A stretch of DNA of 64,000 nucleotides, taken from Sphingopyxis sp. H115. Lineage in GTDB: Bacteria > Pseudomonadota > Alphaproteobacteria > Sphingomonadales > Sphingomonadaceae. Shown here in pieces: positions 33,118-42,048 of this stretch; positions within the stretch are counted from its first letter, which is position 1, and each line of letters starts with the position of its first letter. The stretch lies in assembly GCF_001468465.1 (NCBI RefSeq), contig NZ_LNSA01000011.1:1-64000 (forward strand). Direction: 5' to 3'. A program made the translations under genes and the position numbers. The notes under the pieces were generated by a model, which had not been told where the DNA came from, did no database searches, and saw only the letters and a list, made by a program, of their open reading frames with translations.

Positions 33118-34941
33118 TCAATCCTCGTCGATCAGCGCGATGCGCATATTGTCGGCCAAAATCTCGCGCGGCAGGAAGGGCGACAGGTCCTCGAGCGCGG
33201 GCGACGTGATGCGCCCGTCGGGATGCTGTTTCGCGCCCAGCTTCGGCGCAAAGGACACATGTTCGTCGACGACGATCTCGCAGAATGCCGGGCCGTCGAC
33301 CGCCAGTGTCGAGGCGATCGCTTCCGCAAGGCCCGCATGCGTGTCCGTGCGGACATAGGCAAAGCCGAACGCCGCAGCGATCTTGGCGAAATCGGGGAAG
33401 GTCACATTGCTCTTGGGACCGCCGCCGACCTCCACCCCGTTGAAGAAATTACGCTGCGTCTGGAAAATCGAGACATAGCCGCTGTTGTTGATCAGGATGA
33501 CCTTCACCGGCAGGCCGTAGCCCGCGATCGTCTGCATTTCCTGCAGGTTCATCATGATGCTGCCGTCGCCGGCGATCGCGATCACGCGCTGCTTGCCGCC
33601 GGTCGCGGCGCAGACGCCGATCGCAGCGGGCAGGTCATAGCCCATCGTCGCGCAGCCCGAATTGGTCCACAGCCGCTGGCCGGGGCGCAGATGCGCCGCC
33701 TGGAACCCGATCACGCACGCGCTGCCATTGCCCGTAACGACCACGTCATCCTCGCCGAGCTGCGCGAACAGTTCGTCCATCGCGACATAGGGATGCACAA
33801 GCTGGTCATGCTCGCGATATTCGGGAAGCACGGCAGGGAAACGCCGCACCCGCTCGCGCGCCCAGCCGAGCCATTCGGTGTGTGCCGCAGTCGGCCCCGC
33901 ATAATCCTGCGCCAGCAAGGCGGGGATCAGGTCGGCGAGGTCGGCGACCACCGGCATGTCGGGGACGACATTGGGCTTCGCGAGTTCGACCGGATCGATA
34001 TCGACCCAGATCTTGTATGCCGCGCGCGCAAAACTTTGCCAATTATAGCTGACCTGCCGGATGTTGAGCCGGCTGCCGAGGACAAGCAAAAGGTCAGCGC
34101 TCTGCGTTACCATATTGCCGCCGCGATCGCCGACCGTGCCCGGCTTGCCGCAGTTGAGCGCATGGTCGGTCCACAATGCATCATGCGCGTTCCAGCCGGT
34201 GACGACGGGAATGCCCAGCCGCTCGATCAGCGTCAGGAATTCCGCATGCGCGCCGCTCAGGCGGACGCCGCTGCCGGCAAAAACGACCGGACGTTCTGCC
34301 CTGGCGATACGCGTGAGGATTTCGGCGGCGGCGGCATCGACATCGGTCGCTTTCCACGGCTCGTCGAGTTCCGCCGGATCGAAGCCGGGGAGCAGGTCGT
34401 CGGGGTCGATCTTTGCCGCCTGTACGTCGAGCGGAATGTCGAGCCATACCGGACCGGGGCGGCCGCTCGTCGCGAGATAGATCGCTTTTTCCAGATGAAA
34501 GCGGATCGACCGCGGATCGGTGACCATCGTCGCATATTTGGTGATCGGGCGGATCAGTTCCTCGATGTCGAGTTCCTGGTCGCCATATTGGCGGAGCGGC
34601 AGGCCGGTGTGGCGCACCGTGGTTTCGGTCTTCACCTGCCCCGAAATCACCAGCATGCCGATCGAATCGACGAAGGCGCCGTAAACGCCGGTGATCGCAT
34701 TGGTGCCGCCGGGCCCCGAGGTGACGTTCACCACCGCGAGCCGGTTGGTCAGGCGATAATAGGCCTCCGCCGCCATCGACAGCGCCTGCTCGTGATGCGT
34801 GAAAGTCGTCGTGAGTGCAGGATGCGTACCGAGCGAATGGTTGAGGTGCATCGCCCCGCCGCCGGTCAGCATGAAAATGTCGGTGATGCCTTTGTCGGCG
34901 AGCGTCTGCGCAACCCAGTCGGAGAGCTTGATCTGGCTCAT
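33118..34941 (-). CDS. Acetolactate-synthase-like TPP enzyme, probable sugar-modifying (YerE-like)
   Basis: 607 aa with the three-domain ThDP fold. Catalytic Glu E51 is in THHEQALSMAAEAYY, a glycine-rich GPGGTNAITGVYGAF follows, and the ThDP/Mg motif is GDGSIMMNLQEMQTI...NNSGY. The family includes acetolactate synthases, but no regulatory subunit is present and all neighbours are polysaccharide genes. Similar enzymes (YerE) add a two-carbon unit from pyruvate to CDP-keto-deoxyhexoses, and CDP-4-keto-6-deoxyglucose is made by rfbF/rfbG next door. Start at ATG 34941 by ATGA overlap with the epimerase stop. Sugar-branching role is inference. Confidence 0.85.
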   Translation of the reverse strand: MSQIKLSDWVAQTLADKGITDIFMLTGGGAMHLNHSLGTHPALTTTFTHHEQALSMAAEAYYRLTNRLAVVNVTSGPGGTNAITGVYGAFVDSIGMLVISGQVKTETTVRHTGLPLRQYGDQELDIEELIRPITKYATMVTDPRSIRFHLEKAIYLATSGRPGPVWLDIPLDVQAAKIDPDDLLPGFDPAELDEPWKATDVDAAAAEILTRIARAERPVVFAGSGVRLSGAHAEFLTLIERLGIPVVTGWNAHDALWTDHALNCGKPGTVGDRGGNMVTQSADLLLVLGSRLNIRQVSYNWQSFARAAYKIWVDIDPVELAKPNVVPDMPVVADLADLIPALLAQDYAGPTAAHTEWLGWARERVRRFPAVLPEYREHDQLVHPYVAMDELFAQLGEDDVVVTGNGSACVIGFQAAHLRPGQRLWTNSGCATMGYDLPAAIGVCAATGGKQRVIAIAGDGSIMMNLQEMQTIAGYGLPVKVILINNSGYVSIFQTQRNFFNGVEVGGGPKSNVTFPDFAKIAAAFGFAYVRTDTHAGLAEAIASTLAVDGPAFCEIVVDEHVSFAPKLGAKQHPDGRITSPALEDLSPFLPREILADNMRIALIDED

Positions 34942-35951
34942 TTTGTCCATCCATTGAAAATTGCGGTGCGGCGGATCGCCGCATCGAGGGAAACGGTCGG
35001 CGCGACCCCGAGCGTGTCGCGGATCAACGCGGTCGACGGGACGTAGCGCCCGGGGTTCCAGCCGGCATCGGCGCGGCCCATGATCTCGACGCCGGGGCCG
35101 CCGAGGACCGTGGCGGTGCGCCGCGCGAGATCGGCGATCGACACGGCATCTTCCGACCCCATGTTGAACGTCGCGCCCCGCGGCGCGCGAAGCAGCGCGA
35201 GCCACAGCCAGGCGGCGAGATCGGCGGCGTAGAGATAGGATCGCACCGCGGTGCCGGCGCTTTCGATCCGGATCGGTCGCCCGGCCATTGCGTCGCGGAT
35301 GAAATTGCCCGCGGCGAAATGGATATCGAGCGACAGCAGCGGGCCGAGCAGGGCAAAGATGCGCGACGTCACGATGTCGAGCCCGAACTGCCTGCCATAG
35401 ATGGCGCATAGCAGCTCGGCGGCGCGCTTGCCTTCGCCATAGGCCGATTTGGGATCGCGCGGATCGGGGCCGCCCATCCAGTCTTCGGCGACATGGCCGA
35501 CGTCCCATGGCTGGGCGCCATAAACGGCGCCGGAGCTGAGGAACAGCACCCGGCCCGCATCGCGTTCGACCGCCAGATCGAGAATATGGCGGGTGCCGGA
35601 AACGATCGTGTCGAACATCCGGCGCGGATCGTTCGCATTGAGCGCCGCGCTCGCGTCGGTCGCTGCGTGGACGATATGCGTGAACCGGCCCGGGGGTGGC
35701 GAAAAATCGGCGACATCGCCGGCGAGAAACGCAAACCGCCGCGCCAGATGCGGAGCGCGCGCGGCAAAGGCAGCAGGGTCGCGGCTGAGGATCAGGACGT
35801 CGGCATCGACCTCCGACCGCGCCAGCGCCTCGAGCATCCAGCGACCGATGAAGCCGGTGCCGCCGGTCATCAGGATGCGCGCGCCGGCAAGCTGGTGCCA
35901 ATAGGGCGCGAGCTGCCCGTGGATCGCTGCGAGATCTTCTTCGAGGATCAT
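34938..35951 (-). CDS. NAD-dependent epimerase/dehydratase family protein
   Basis: 337 aa, extended SDR. LMTGGTGFIGRWMLEAL binds NAD(P). HAATDAS, FLSSGAVYG and the catalytic YGEGK follow, and the substrate-side loop reads GNFIRDAMAGRPIRI. It is coupled by ATGA to the TPP enzyme downstream and to the membrane GT upstream. In yersiniose-type pathways the TPP enzyme is followed by an SDR reductase (YerF), and this protein is placed to do that job; 4-keto reductase or epimerase are also possible. Confidence 0.85.
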   Translation of the reverse strand: MILEEDLAAIHGQLAPYWHQLAGARILMTGGTGFIGRWMLEALARSEVDADVLILSRDPAAFAARAPHLARRFAFLAGDVADFSPPPGRFTHIVHAATDASAALNANDPRRMFDTIVSGTRHILDLAVERDAGRVLFLSSGAVYGAQPWDVGHVAEDWMGGPDPRDPKSAYGEGKRAAELLCAIYGRQFGLDIVTSRIFALLGPLLSLDIHFAAGNFIRDAMAGRPIRIESAGTAVRSYLYAADLAAWLWLALLRAPRGATFNMGSEDAVSIADLARRTATVLGGPGVEIMGRADAGWNPGRYVPSTALIRDTLGVAPTVSLDAAIRRTAIFNGWTK

Positions 35952-37252
35952 GCGGGCACCAGCCCGAGCAACGGACGGTGGGCGCGGTGCGCGCGCACCA
36001 CGTGGACGATGCTGTCGAGCGCGAGCGCCCAGACAATGAGCACGACCAGCCCCGGCCGGATGAAATGCCCTGCGGTCAGCCCGAAGCTCGCGGTAACGGT
36101 GCGCTCGCCCAGCCAGCTGTTGCTCGTGACGTCAAGCACGGTGGCGAGCGGCCAGTCACCAACGAGGCAGAGGAGGTAGGCCGCGACGATGGCGATCGCG
36201 GGCCCGGCGCCCTTCCACGGCTCCATCAGCACGAGGAACAGCAGGAACAATTGCGTGTAGCCGCCGGGCGACTGGGTGACGAGATAGGCGCCGAGCAAAA
36301 TCGCGGCGATGCGGTGCGCGGGCAGCGCGCGCGGCTGGAGCCACGCCGCGGCGAGGGCGGCCAGCGCGATGAGCTGCGTCAAACGAATGACGATCGGCAC
36401 CAGAAACTCGATCGTTTCGACAAGGCGCGACGGAACGAATTGCAACAACGGCATTTCGAGCATGCGGAACATCATGAAGGGCGCGTAGCTGGTCGAATAA
36501 TTGACCTCGTTCCACACCTGCGCGCCCTGGAACACGACCCAGTTGGCGGTATTCGATGCGAGCTCCATCGGTGTGCCCGAACCCACCAGCGCCAGCGTGA
36601 CGAGATAGAGCGCGACGGTTGCGATCCCGGCGGCCTCGAGCGGCCGCCAGTCGCGCTTTACCGCATGCGCGAGCATAGGCAGCACCAGATAGGGTTTGAA
36701 ATTGATCGTCACCGCTGCGGCGAACCAGCGCCATGGCTTTGACGCGGTGACGGGACCATGCGCGATCATGAAGAAGGCGAAGGCGACAAGGATGAGATTA
36801 CCGCGTTCGACCGTGAACAGCATCGGCAGCCCGAGCGCGACCGCGATCGTTCGCATCGGCGCGGTGCGGCGGTCGAGCCGGCGGAAACAGATCCACGCAA
36901 GCACGATATCGACAAGGTAGAAACCATAGATCGTCGTCCGCGCCAGCCAGTCGCAATCGCGCGCGTGAAAGGACGACTGAAGATAACAGCCCGGCAGGCT
37001 CGTCGCGTCGAGGAAGACGAAGGAAAGCGGCGGATAGATGCTCCGCCAGACGTCGTAAATGCCGCGATTGTTCGCCCAATAGGCAGTGTTGAACCAATCC
37101 ATATAGGTATCATTGGTGTCGAACACGAAGGGCTGCGGCAGGTAACCGAACTCGAGGAAAAAGCGCAGCGTCCAGCCAAGGCTGGCGATCACGCCGAGCG
37201 CGAGCAGCATTTCCGCGGCGAGCGGCAGCAGGCGAGCGCGCGGCGCGGTCAC
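35948..37252 (-). CDS. Polytopic membrane glycosyltransferase (GT87/DUF2029-like)
   Basis: 434 aa, about ten hydrophobic spans. The first periplasmic loop contains FVFDTNDTYMDWFNTAYWA, an acidic loop of the GT-C kind, and later VERGNLILVAFAFFM and TINFKPYLVLPML, motifs often seen in GT87 mannosyl- or arabinosyltransferases. GTG start 37252 overlaps the GT2 stop (GTGA). It probably adds a sugar from a polyprenyl donor during glycan assembly. Confidence 0.72.
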   Translation of the reverse strand: MTAPRARLLPLAAEMLLALGVIASLGWTLRFFLEFGYLPQPFVFDTNDTYMDWFNTAYWANNRGIYDVWRSIYPPLSFVFLDATSLPGCYLQSSFHARDCDWLARTTIYGFYLVDIVLAWICFRRLDRRTAPMRTIAVALGLPMLFTVERGNLILVAFAFFMIAHGPVTASKPWRWFAAAVTINFKPYLVLPMLAHAVKRDWRPLEAAGIATVALYLVTLALVGSGTPMELASNTANWVVFQGAQVWNEVNYSTSYAPFMMFRMLEMPLLQFVPSRLVETIEFLVPIVIRLTQLIALAALAAAWLQPRALPAHRIAAILLGAYLVTQSPGGYTQLFLLFLVLMEPWKGAGPAIAIVAAYLLCLVGDWPLATVLDVTSNSWLGERTVTASFGLTAGHFIRPGLVVLIVWALALDSIVHVVRAHRAHRPLLGLVPA

Positions 37253-38232
37253 GGGCGGCGGATGAGCGTGCGCGAGGCGGGGGCCACGCGATCGACCGGG
37301 AAATTGATCCGCTCCTGCTCGATTACCAGCGGCACGTTACGGCTGCGCTCGGCGAGCATCCGTACTTGTTCGCCGATCAGGCCGAGGAAGAGCAAAAGCA
37401 CGGCAAAAAGCCCCACGCCCAGCGCGAGTGCAAGCAATATCCAAACCGGGCCGTCGACCGCGAACGCCACCGCCGCCGCAACCATAAGCGCCAGCGCGAG
37501 CAGGCCGATGTAGAGCGACAGGAACAATGGCAAGCGAAGCAAGGATTTCGCCGACCCCGCGACGCCCGACAGCGCGAAGGAAGCGAGCGCCATAACACCA
37601 TTTTTGCTCTCACCCGCCGCGCGTTCGGGCCGGTCGAAGGGTACGAGCGCCAGCCGGAAACCGCCTTCGACGACCATGCCGCGGAAAAACGGCTCGGGCT
37701 CGTTCCACGCGGCGAGCGTATCGATGACCTCGCGGTCGAACAGGCCGAAGCCCGTTGCGCCGGGGATCACCGGATAGTCGCCGAAACGGGCGAGGAAGCC
37801 ATAGCCGATGTGGCGGACGGCGCGCAGCAGCAGCGACGCCTTTTCCGACCGGCGCTGCCCCAGCACGACCTGCGCCCCGCCACGCCACTTGCGCAGGAAT
37901 TCACCGATCAGCGCCGGCGGGTCCTGAAAATCGGCGCACATGCCAATCACCGCCCGCCCCTCAGCCTGGTAAAGCCCATAGGTCGGCGAACGCATCTGGC
38001 CATAGTTGCGGTTGTTGAGGATCACCCGGATGCGCGGGTCGGAGGCGCACAGGTTGCGCATGATCGCGCGCGTGCCGTCGGTCGACCCGTTGTCGATCAG
38101 GATGATCTCGTGGCTTTCGGCATGACCGATCGCTTCCGTCGTCACCGCCTTGCAGATCGCGGCGACGTTCTGCGCTTCGTTGAAGCAGGGGATGACGACG
38201 GACAGCTCGGGTATGTCATGCGCCGCGGTCAC
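37249..38232 (-). CDS. Family 2 glycosyltransferase with C-terminal membrane spans (GtrB/DPMS-like)
   Basis: 327 aa. The GT-A domain covers about 1-230: LSVVIPCFNEAQNVAAI, LIDNGSTDGT and the DxD-like MCADFQDPP metal site. Two hydrophobic spans follow (about 238-262 and 272-295). The layout matches polyprenyl-phosphate glycosyltransferases, which load a sugar onto the lipid carrier on the cytoplasmic side. Start is GTG 38232, overlapping the stop of the Wzz-like gene. Confidence 0.9.
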   Translation of the reverse strand: MTAAHDIPELSVVIPCFNEAQNVAAICKAVTTEAIGHAESHEIILIDNGSTDGTRAIMRNLCASDPRIRVILNNRNYGQMRSPTYGLYQAEGRAVIGMCADFQDPPALIGEFLRKWRGGAQVVLGQRRSEKASLLLRAVRHIGYGFLARFGDYPVIPGATGFGLFDREVIDTLAAWNEPEPFFRGMVVEGGFRLALVPFDRPERAAGESKNGVMALASFALSGVAGSAKSLLRLPLFLSLYIGLLALALMVAAAVAFAVDGPVWILLALALGVGLFAVLLLFLGLIGEQVRMLAERSRNVPLVIEQERINFPVDRVAPASRTLIRRP

Positions 38233-39356
38233 GCCGCCGTATCCTTTGCCCGCCCGGCGAACAGGCGGATTCCGGTCGCCGGGGCATAGATTTCGGTGAA
38301 CAGTGCCGCGAGGATTGCGAGGGCGAGCAGCGCGGCGGCGGCTACATTATATTTGCGGTCGGCATCGAGGCGCGGCGCCTCCAATATCTGCACATTCGCG
38401 GCCGTCTCCCCGGCGAGCGTTTCGACCGCGACCTCTTCCGACGAGCGCGCGTACACGTCGTACAGCGCCTGCGCGAAGCGATAGTCGCGATAGCGGTCGA
38501 GATATTCGCCCGACACTTCGCCAAGCCCGGCGACGTTGGGGCCGGCGGGGCCCGTGCCCGCCTCAGCGCTGCGCGCAACCTGCGAACGAAGCGCCGCGAC
38601 TTCGGACTGGACCGCCATCAACTGGGGATTTTCCGGTCCCTGGAACTTCTGCAGCGTCTGCAGTTCGACCTGCTTTGCCTGCAATCGGGCCTCGAGCCCC
38701 GCACGCACCGACAGCGCGGCGCCGAGTTCGGCCTGCGGTTCGGCGAGCCGGTTGCGGCGACGAAAGTCATTGAGCGCCTTTTCGGTAGCGACGACGCGGT
38801 CGGCTGCCTCCTTGAACCGCTGCGAGACGATGGCGCGTTTGCGCTCGACGCGGTCCTTGCCCAGCGCGACAATGCGATCGCTGATGGCGTCGACATAGGC
38901 GCGGGTCAGTGCCTCGGCCTCCTCCTTATCGCGGGTGCGCACTTCGACTTCGATGATCCCGCCGGTCAGCGAATGGACATCGACCTTTTTCGCAAGCGCG
39001 ACGCGCGCGCCAGTTACCGACGAATAGCCGCCCGGTCCGACCAGCTTGAGCTTGCGGATCACCGCACCGCTCACCTCGCCGCTGCGCCCGACCGCGAGAT
39101 ACATGTCGGTCTGCTGCTTCGCGCCGCCGAACAGCGAAGCGAACCCTTGCAACTGCCCGCCGAGCGCATTCATCATCGACCCTAGGCCGATGCTGTTATT
39201 GTCCTGCGGCAACAGCTTGGCACGCGCAACATAGGGCTGCGGAAAGACCGTCAGCAGCGCGAATACCAGCATGGCGAGCGCGTAGGCGCGGCGGCGCATG
39301 AGCGGATCGCCGACGAACGCGGCGGCGCGCCCGCCGAGCATGTCGCCGCGGCTCAT
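38229..39356 (-). CDS. Wzz-like polysaccharide chain-length/copolymerase protein
   Basis: 375 aa. Membrane spans at about 24-42 and 345-362 bracket a coiled-coil-rich periplasmic region (about 165-290, including KRAIVSQRFKEAADRVVATE and the repeated Q/E/A heptads after it). This is the PCP fold without the cytoplasmic kinase domain. It sets glycan length or couples polymerisation to export. It overlaps the Wza-like gene upstream (ATGA), the usual exporter pairing. Confidence 0.87.
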   Translation of the reverse strand: MSRGDMLGGRAAAFVGDPLMRRRAYALAMLVFALLTVFPQPYVARAKLLPQDNNSIGLGSMMNALGGQLQGFASLFGGAKQQTDMYLAVGRSGEVSGAVIRKLKLVGPGGYSSVTGARVALAKKVDVHSLTGGIIEVEVRTRDKEEAEALTRAYVDAISDRIVALGKDRVERKRAIVSQRFKEAADRVVATEKALNDFRRRNRLAEPQAELGAALSVRAGLEARLQAKQVELQTLQKFQGPENPQLMAVQSEVAALRSQVARSAEAGTGPAGPNVAGLGEVSGEYLDRYRDYRFAQALYDVYARSSEEVAVETLAGETAANVQILEAPRLDADRKYNVAAAALLALAILAALFTEIYAPATGIRLFAGRAKDTAA

Positions 39357-41215
39357 TTCGAGATCGCCGCGATCGACGCAGCGCCCACAAGCCCGCTGAA
39401 CAGCGTGCCCGTAATGTCGCGCAGCCGCGCCCAGAACTCGCCGCGGTCGGCATCGATCGGTACATAGACGAGGTCGCCGGGGAGCGCCGGTGCGCGAAGC
39501 GCCCGCTTGCCGCCCGCCAGCACGGTGCCGTTGGCGCGCACGACGAAGATCTCGCTCTTGTCGCCAACCTTCTGGACCCCGCCGGCCGATTTTACAAAAT
39601 CGCCGACCAGCGCGTCGTCGCGCCAGGCGAAAGAGGCCGGGCTCGGGACGGCACCGAACACGCCGACCGTCACCGGCCGCGCCGGGATATGAACGACATC
39701 GTTGTTCTCGAGGATCAGATCGCCCGGCAGCGCAGCCGCATCGACCGGCAGGTCGAAGACAAGCCGGCCGTCGGGTTCGCGGCGGCGGAGCTGATCGACG
39801 ATGCTGTTGATCAGCGCAATATTGCCCGGCTGGGCGAGTTGCGCACGGTTGACCGAGGTGACGGGCTGCGCGGCGAGCAGCAGTTCGACATCGTCGATCG
39901 CGCGATCGTAACTCAGCCGCTGCTGATGCTTGACGCTCTCGCGCGTGATGACACCCGCATAGGGAAAGGCTTCGGCGGTCAGCCCGCCCGCTTCCGCCAC
40001 GACGTCGGCCATCCGCGTCCCCGGCTGGACATAATAGCGGCCGGGACGCGCGACTTCGCCGCTCAGCGTCACGAGCACCGGCTGTTGCCGCAGCGGCCGC
40101 GCGATGCCGACGTGCGACAGGACGCGAACGACGTCGCCGCGCCGCGCCTTCGTCGTCCCCGCGTCGCTCGCGGACACTTCGCGCCAGCCGGCATCGCCGC
40201 CGTTCATCCCGTTCAGCACCATCAGCCGGCTGTTGTCGGCGACCGTATTGACGCCGCCGGCATAGAGGATCGCGTCGGTCAGCGTTTCGTCGGGGGCGAG
40301 TTCGAAGATCGCCTGACGGTTGACGCTGCCGATCACCGCCACCTCTTCGCCCGCGGGGGCGATATAGATGACGTCGCCGTTCTGGAGCACGGCATCGCCG
40401 CGCTTGTCGCCTTTCAGGAGCAGGTCGTAGAGATCGAAATCCGAAACCAGCTTTCCGCCGCGCCGGAGCTGGATCGAACGGAAGCTGCCCCCTGCCGCCG
40501 GACCGCCCGCCGCGAGCACCGCGTTGACGAGGGTCGACAGGCTGCTTGCCGTATAGGAGCCGGGGCGGGCAGCGAAACCCGTGACATAGACGGTGATGCC
40601 GTGCTGGCGCCCGATCGCGACCTCGAGGCTGAAACCCCGATATTGGCGCGACACCTGCCGCTCTATCACGCCGTGCAAGTCGCCATAGCGCACCCCGCCA
40701 ACAACGATCGCACCGACGCGTGGGACGAAAATCCGCCCCTCGCCATCGACGACGAGCCGAAGTCCCGATGCCTGGACCGACCCGGTCATGCCGAGAAGCA
40801 GTTCATCACCCGGATTGATCCGGTAATCGGGCGGGATTGCGGTCGTCGGCGGCGCAGTGAAATCGCGCGCCGAAGGGAAGAGCAGTTCAGAGCCGAAACG
40901 GCGCAGCCGCTCGCCCGTGAGCGTCGACACATAGGTTTCGAATTCGCTAGGCGGCGGCGCATCGGTCGGATCTTGCTCGAGGCCGGCTTTCCTGCGTGGT
41001 TCGGGCTGCTGCGGTGCTTCGCCGTCGAGAACGGCGGGCGCGATCGCGGGAACGTCGACGGGTGAAACCGCAACCTGCTCCGCGGCGCGGCGCTGAGCGA
41101 CGTCGCCCTGCGCGGCGGGATCGACCGGTAATGCGAGCTGCGCTGCCGACGGCACCGAGATCGAAAAGGAAGCGGCAAGCCACCCCGCCGCGAGCAGCGT
41201 CAGGCCCTTACGCAT
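39353..41215 (-). CDS. Outer-membrane polysaccharide export protein (Wza-like, SLBB repeats)
   Basis: 620 aa. Signal peptide 1 to about 25 (ending SAAQ) without a lipobox Cys. The poly-export domain begins DYRINPGDELLLGMTG near residue 131, and several SLBB repeats follow (VTGFAARPGSYTASSLSTL, VIGSVNRQAIFELAPDE, LSGEVARPGRYYVQPGTRM, VFGAVPSPASFAWRDD). It forms the outer-membrane exit channel of the polysaccharide. It is longer than E. coli Wza because of extra SLBB units. It overlaps the IMPase gene by 8 nt. Confidence 0.93.
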   Translation of the reverse strand: MRKGLTLLAAGWLAASFSISVPSAAQLALPVDPAAQGDVAQRRAAEQVAVSPVDVPAIAPAVLDGEAPQQPEPRRKAGLEQDPTDAPPPSEFETYVSTLTGERLRRFGSELLFPSARDFTAPPTTAIPPDYRINPGDELLLGMTGSVQASGLRLVVDGEGRIFVPRVGAIVVGGVRYGDLHGVIERQVSRQYRGFSLEVAIGRQHGITVYVTGFAARPGSYTASSLSTLVNAVLAAGGPAAGGSFRSIQLRRGGKLVSDFDLYDLLLKGDKRGDAVLQNGDVIYIAPAGEEVAVIGSVNRQAIFELAPDETLTDAILYAGGVNTVADNSRLMVLNGMNGGDAGWREVSASDAGTTKARRGDVVRVLSHVGIARPLRQQPVLVTLSGEVARPGRYYVQPGTRMADVVAEAGGLTAEAFPYAGVITRESVKHQQRLSYDRAIDDVELLLAAQPVTSVNRAQLAQPGNIALINSIVDQLRRREPDGRLVFDLPVDAAALPGDLILENNDVVHIPARPVTVGVFGAVPSPASFAWRDDALVGDFVKSAGGVQKVGDKSEIFVVRANGTVLAGGKRALRAPALPGDLVYVPIDADRGEFWARLRDITGTLFSGLVGAASIAAISK

Positions 41216-42044
41216 AAAAACTGTCCTCCCGATCGGCCAGCCCCGCGGCCGGGTCGCATATCAAGGTGGCCGCCATGTCCCACAGCTTCGCATCGGCAGC
41301 GGCGAGCACGCCCTTGCCGAGACCGCCGACGCGATAAGGCGTGCCGTCCCAATGGGTGATCTTTCCGCCTGTCTCGGCCAGGAACAACGCGCCGGCGGCA
41401 TGATCCCACGGCAGGATACGCTGAAACAGCGCAATATCGTCTTGTCCCAGCACCAGCCGGACATAGCTTTCGGCGGCACAGCGCGGCACGGGCTGGACGT
41501 CGAGCGTCCGCGCAGCGAACACATGCAACGCTTCGCGGCGGTCGGGGGGCAGGAAATGCGAACCGAGCGCCGCGCGCGGAGGCAAGCGACGGCCGCGACG
41601 ACCCGACACGGGCACCGGCTGGCAGTCGCAGGTCGCGCCCTTGCCGCGCCGCGCATGACAAAGCCGGCCGCTGGGCGGGTCGAATATCCAGCCTTCGACC
41701 GGCTCGCCATCCTCGACAAGCGCGATCATCATGCCGAAGGGGAAACGCCCGGCGGCAAAATTGGCCGTGCCGTCAAGCGGGTCGATCAACCAGACCCGCC
41801 CCTCCCCGACGCCGTCGAGCAGGTCTGGGTCGCGGCTAACCGCCTCCTCGCCGACGATGCGGGCACCGGCGTCCAACGCCGCGAGCCCCGCGTACAACCG
41901 CGCCTCGGCTTCGCGATCGGCGACGGTGACGATCTCGCCGGGCGTTTTCTCCACGACTTCGCCGGGGGCGAGCGAGCGGAAGCGCGGCATGACCACGTCA
42001 GCCGCGACCTTGCGCATCAATGTCGAGACCTGTTCGCCGAACAT
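41208..42044 (-). CDS. Inositol-monophosphatase-family phosphatase
   Basis: 278 aa. The two metal-site motifs are present: VGEEAVSRDPDLL with Glu-Glu, and VWLIDPLDGTANFAAGRFPFG with the D-x-x-D-G-T core; the second signature is ILPWDHAAGALFLAETGG. It hydrolyses a small phosphate monoester (inositol 1-phosphate, 3'-phosphoadenosine 5'-phosphate or a sugar phosphate). Position in the polysaccharide operon suggests a sugar-phosphate or PAP role; the substrate is not decided by sequence. Confidence 0.9.
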   Translation of the reverse strand: MFGEQVSTLMRKVAADVVMPRFRSLAPGEVVEKTPGEIVTVADREAEARLYAGLAALDAGARIVGEEAVSRDPDLLDGVGEGRVWLIDPLDGTANFAAGRFPFGMMIALVEDGEPVEGWIFDPPSGRLCHARRGKGATCDCQPVPVSGRRGRRLPPRAALGSHFLPPDRREALHVFAARTLDVQPVPRCAAESYVRLVLGQDDIALFQRILPWDHAAGALFLAETGGKITHWDGTPYRVGGLGKGVLAAADAKLWDMAATLICDPAAGLADREDSFYA

Positions 42045-42048
42045 GGTA

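Noticed and set aside
33118..34941. Biosynthetic acetolactate synthase for branched-chain amino acids
   Set aside because: No small regulatory subunit or ilvC neighbour, and it is embedded and translationally coupled in a polysaccharide operon, so a sugar role is favoured although not proven.
33118..36036. 972-codon frame suggesting a fusion of the TPP enzyme with an upstream domain
   Set aside because: The extension overlaps the NAD epimerase in the wrong frame and is Arg-rich; the ATGA-coupled start at 34941 gives a full-length ThDP enzyme.
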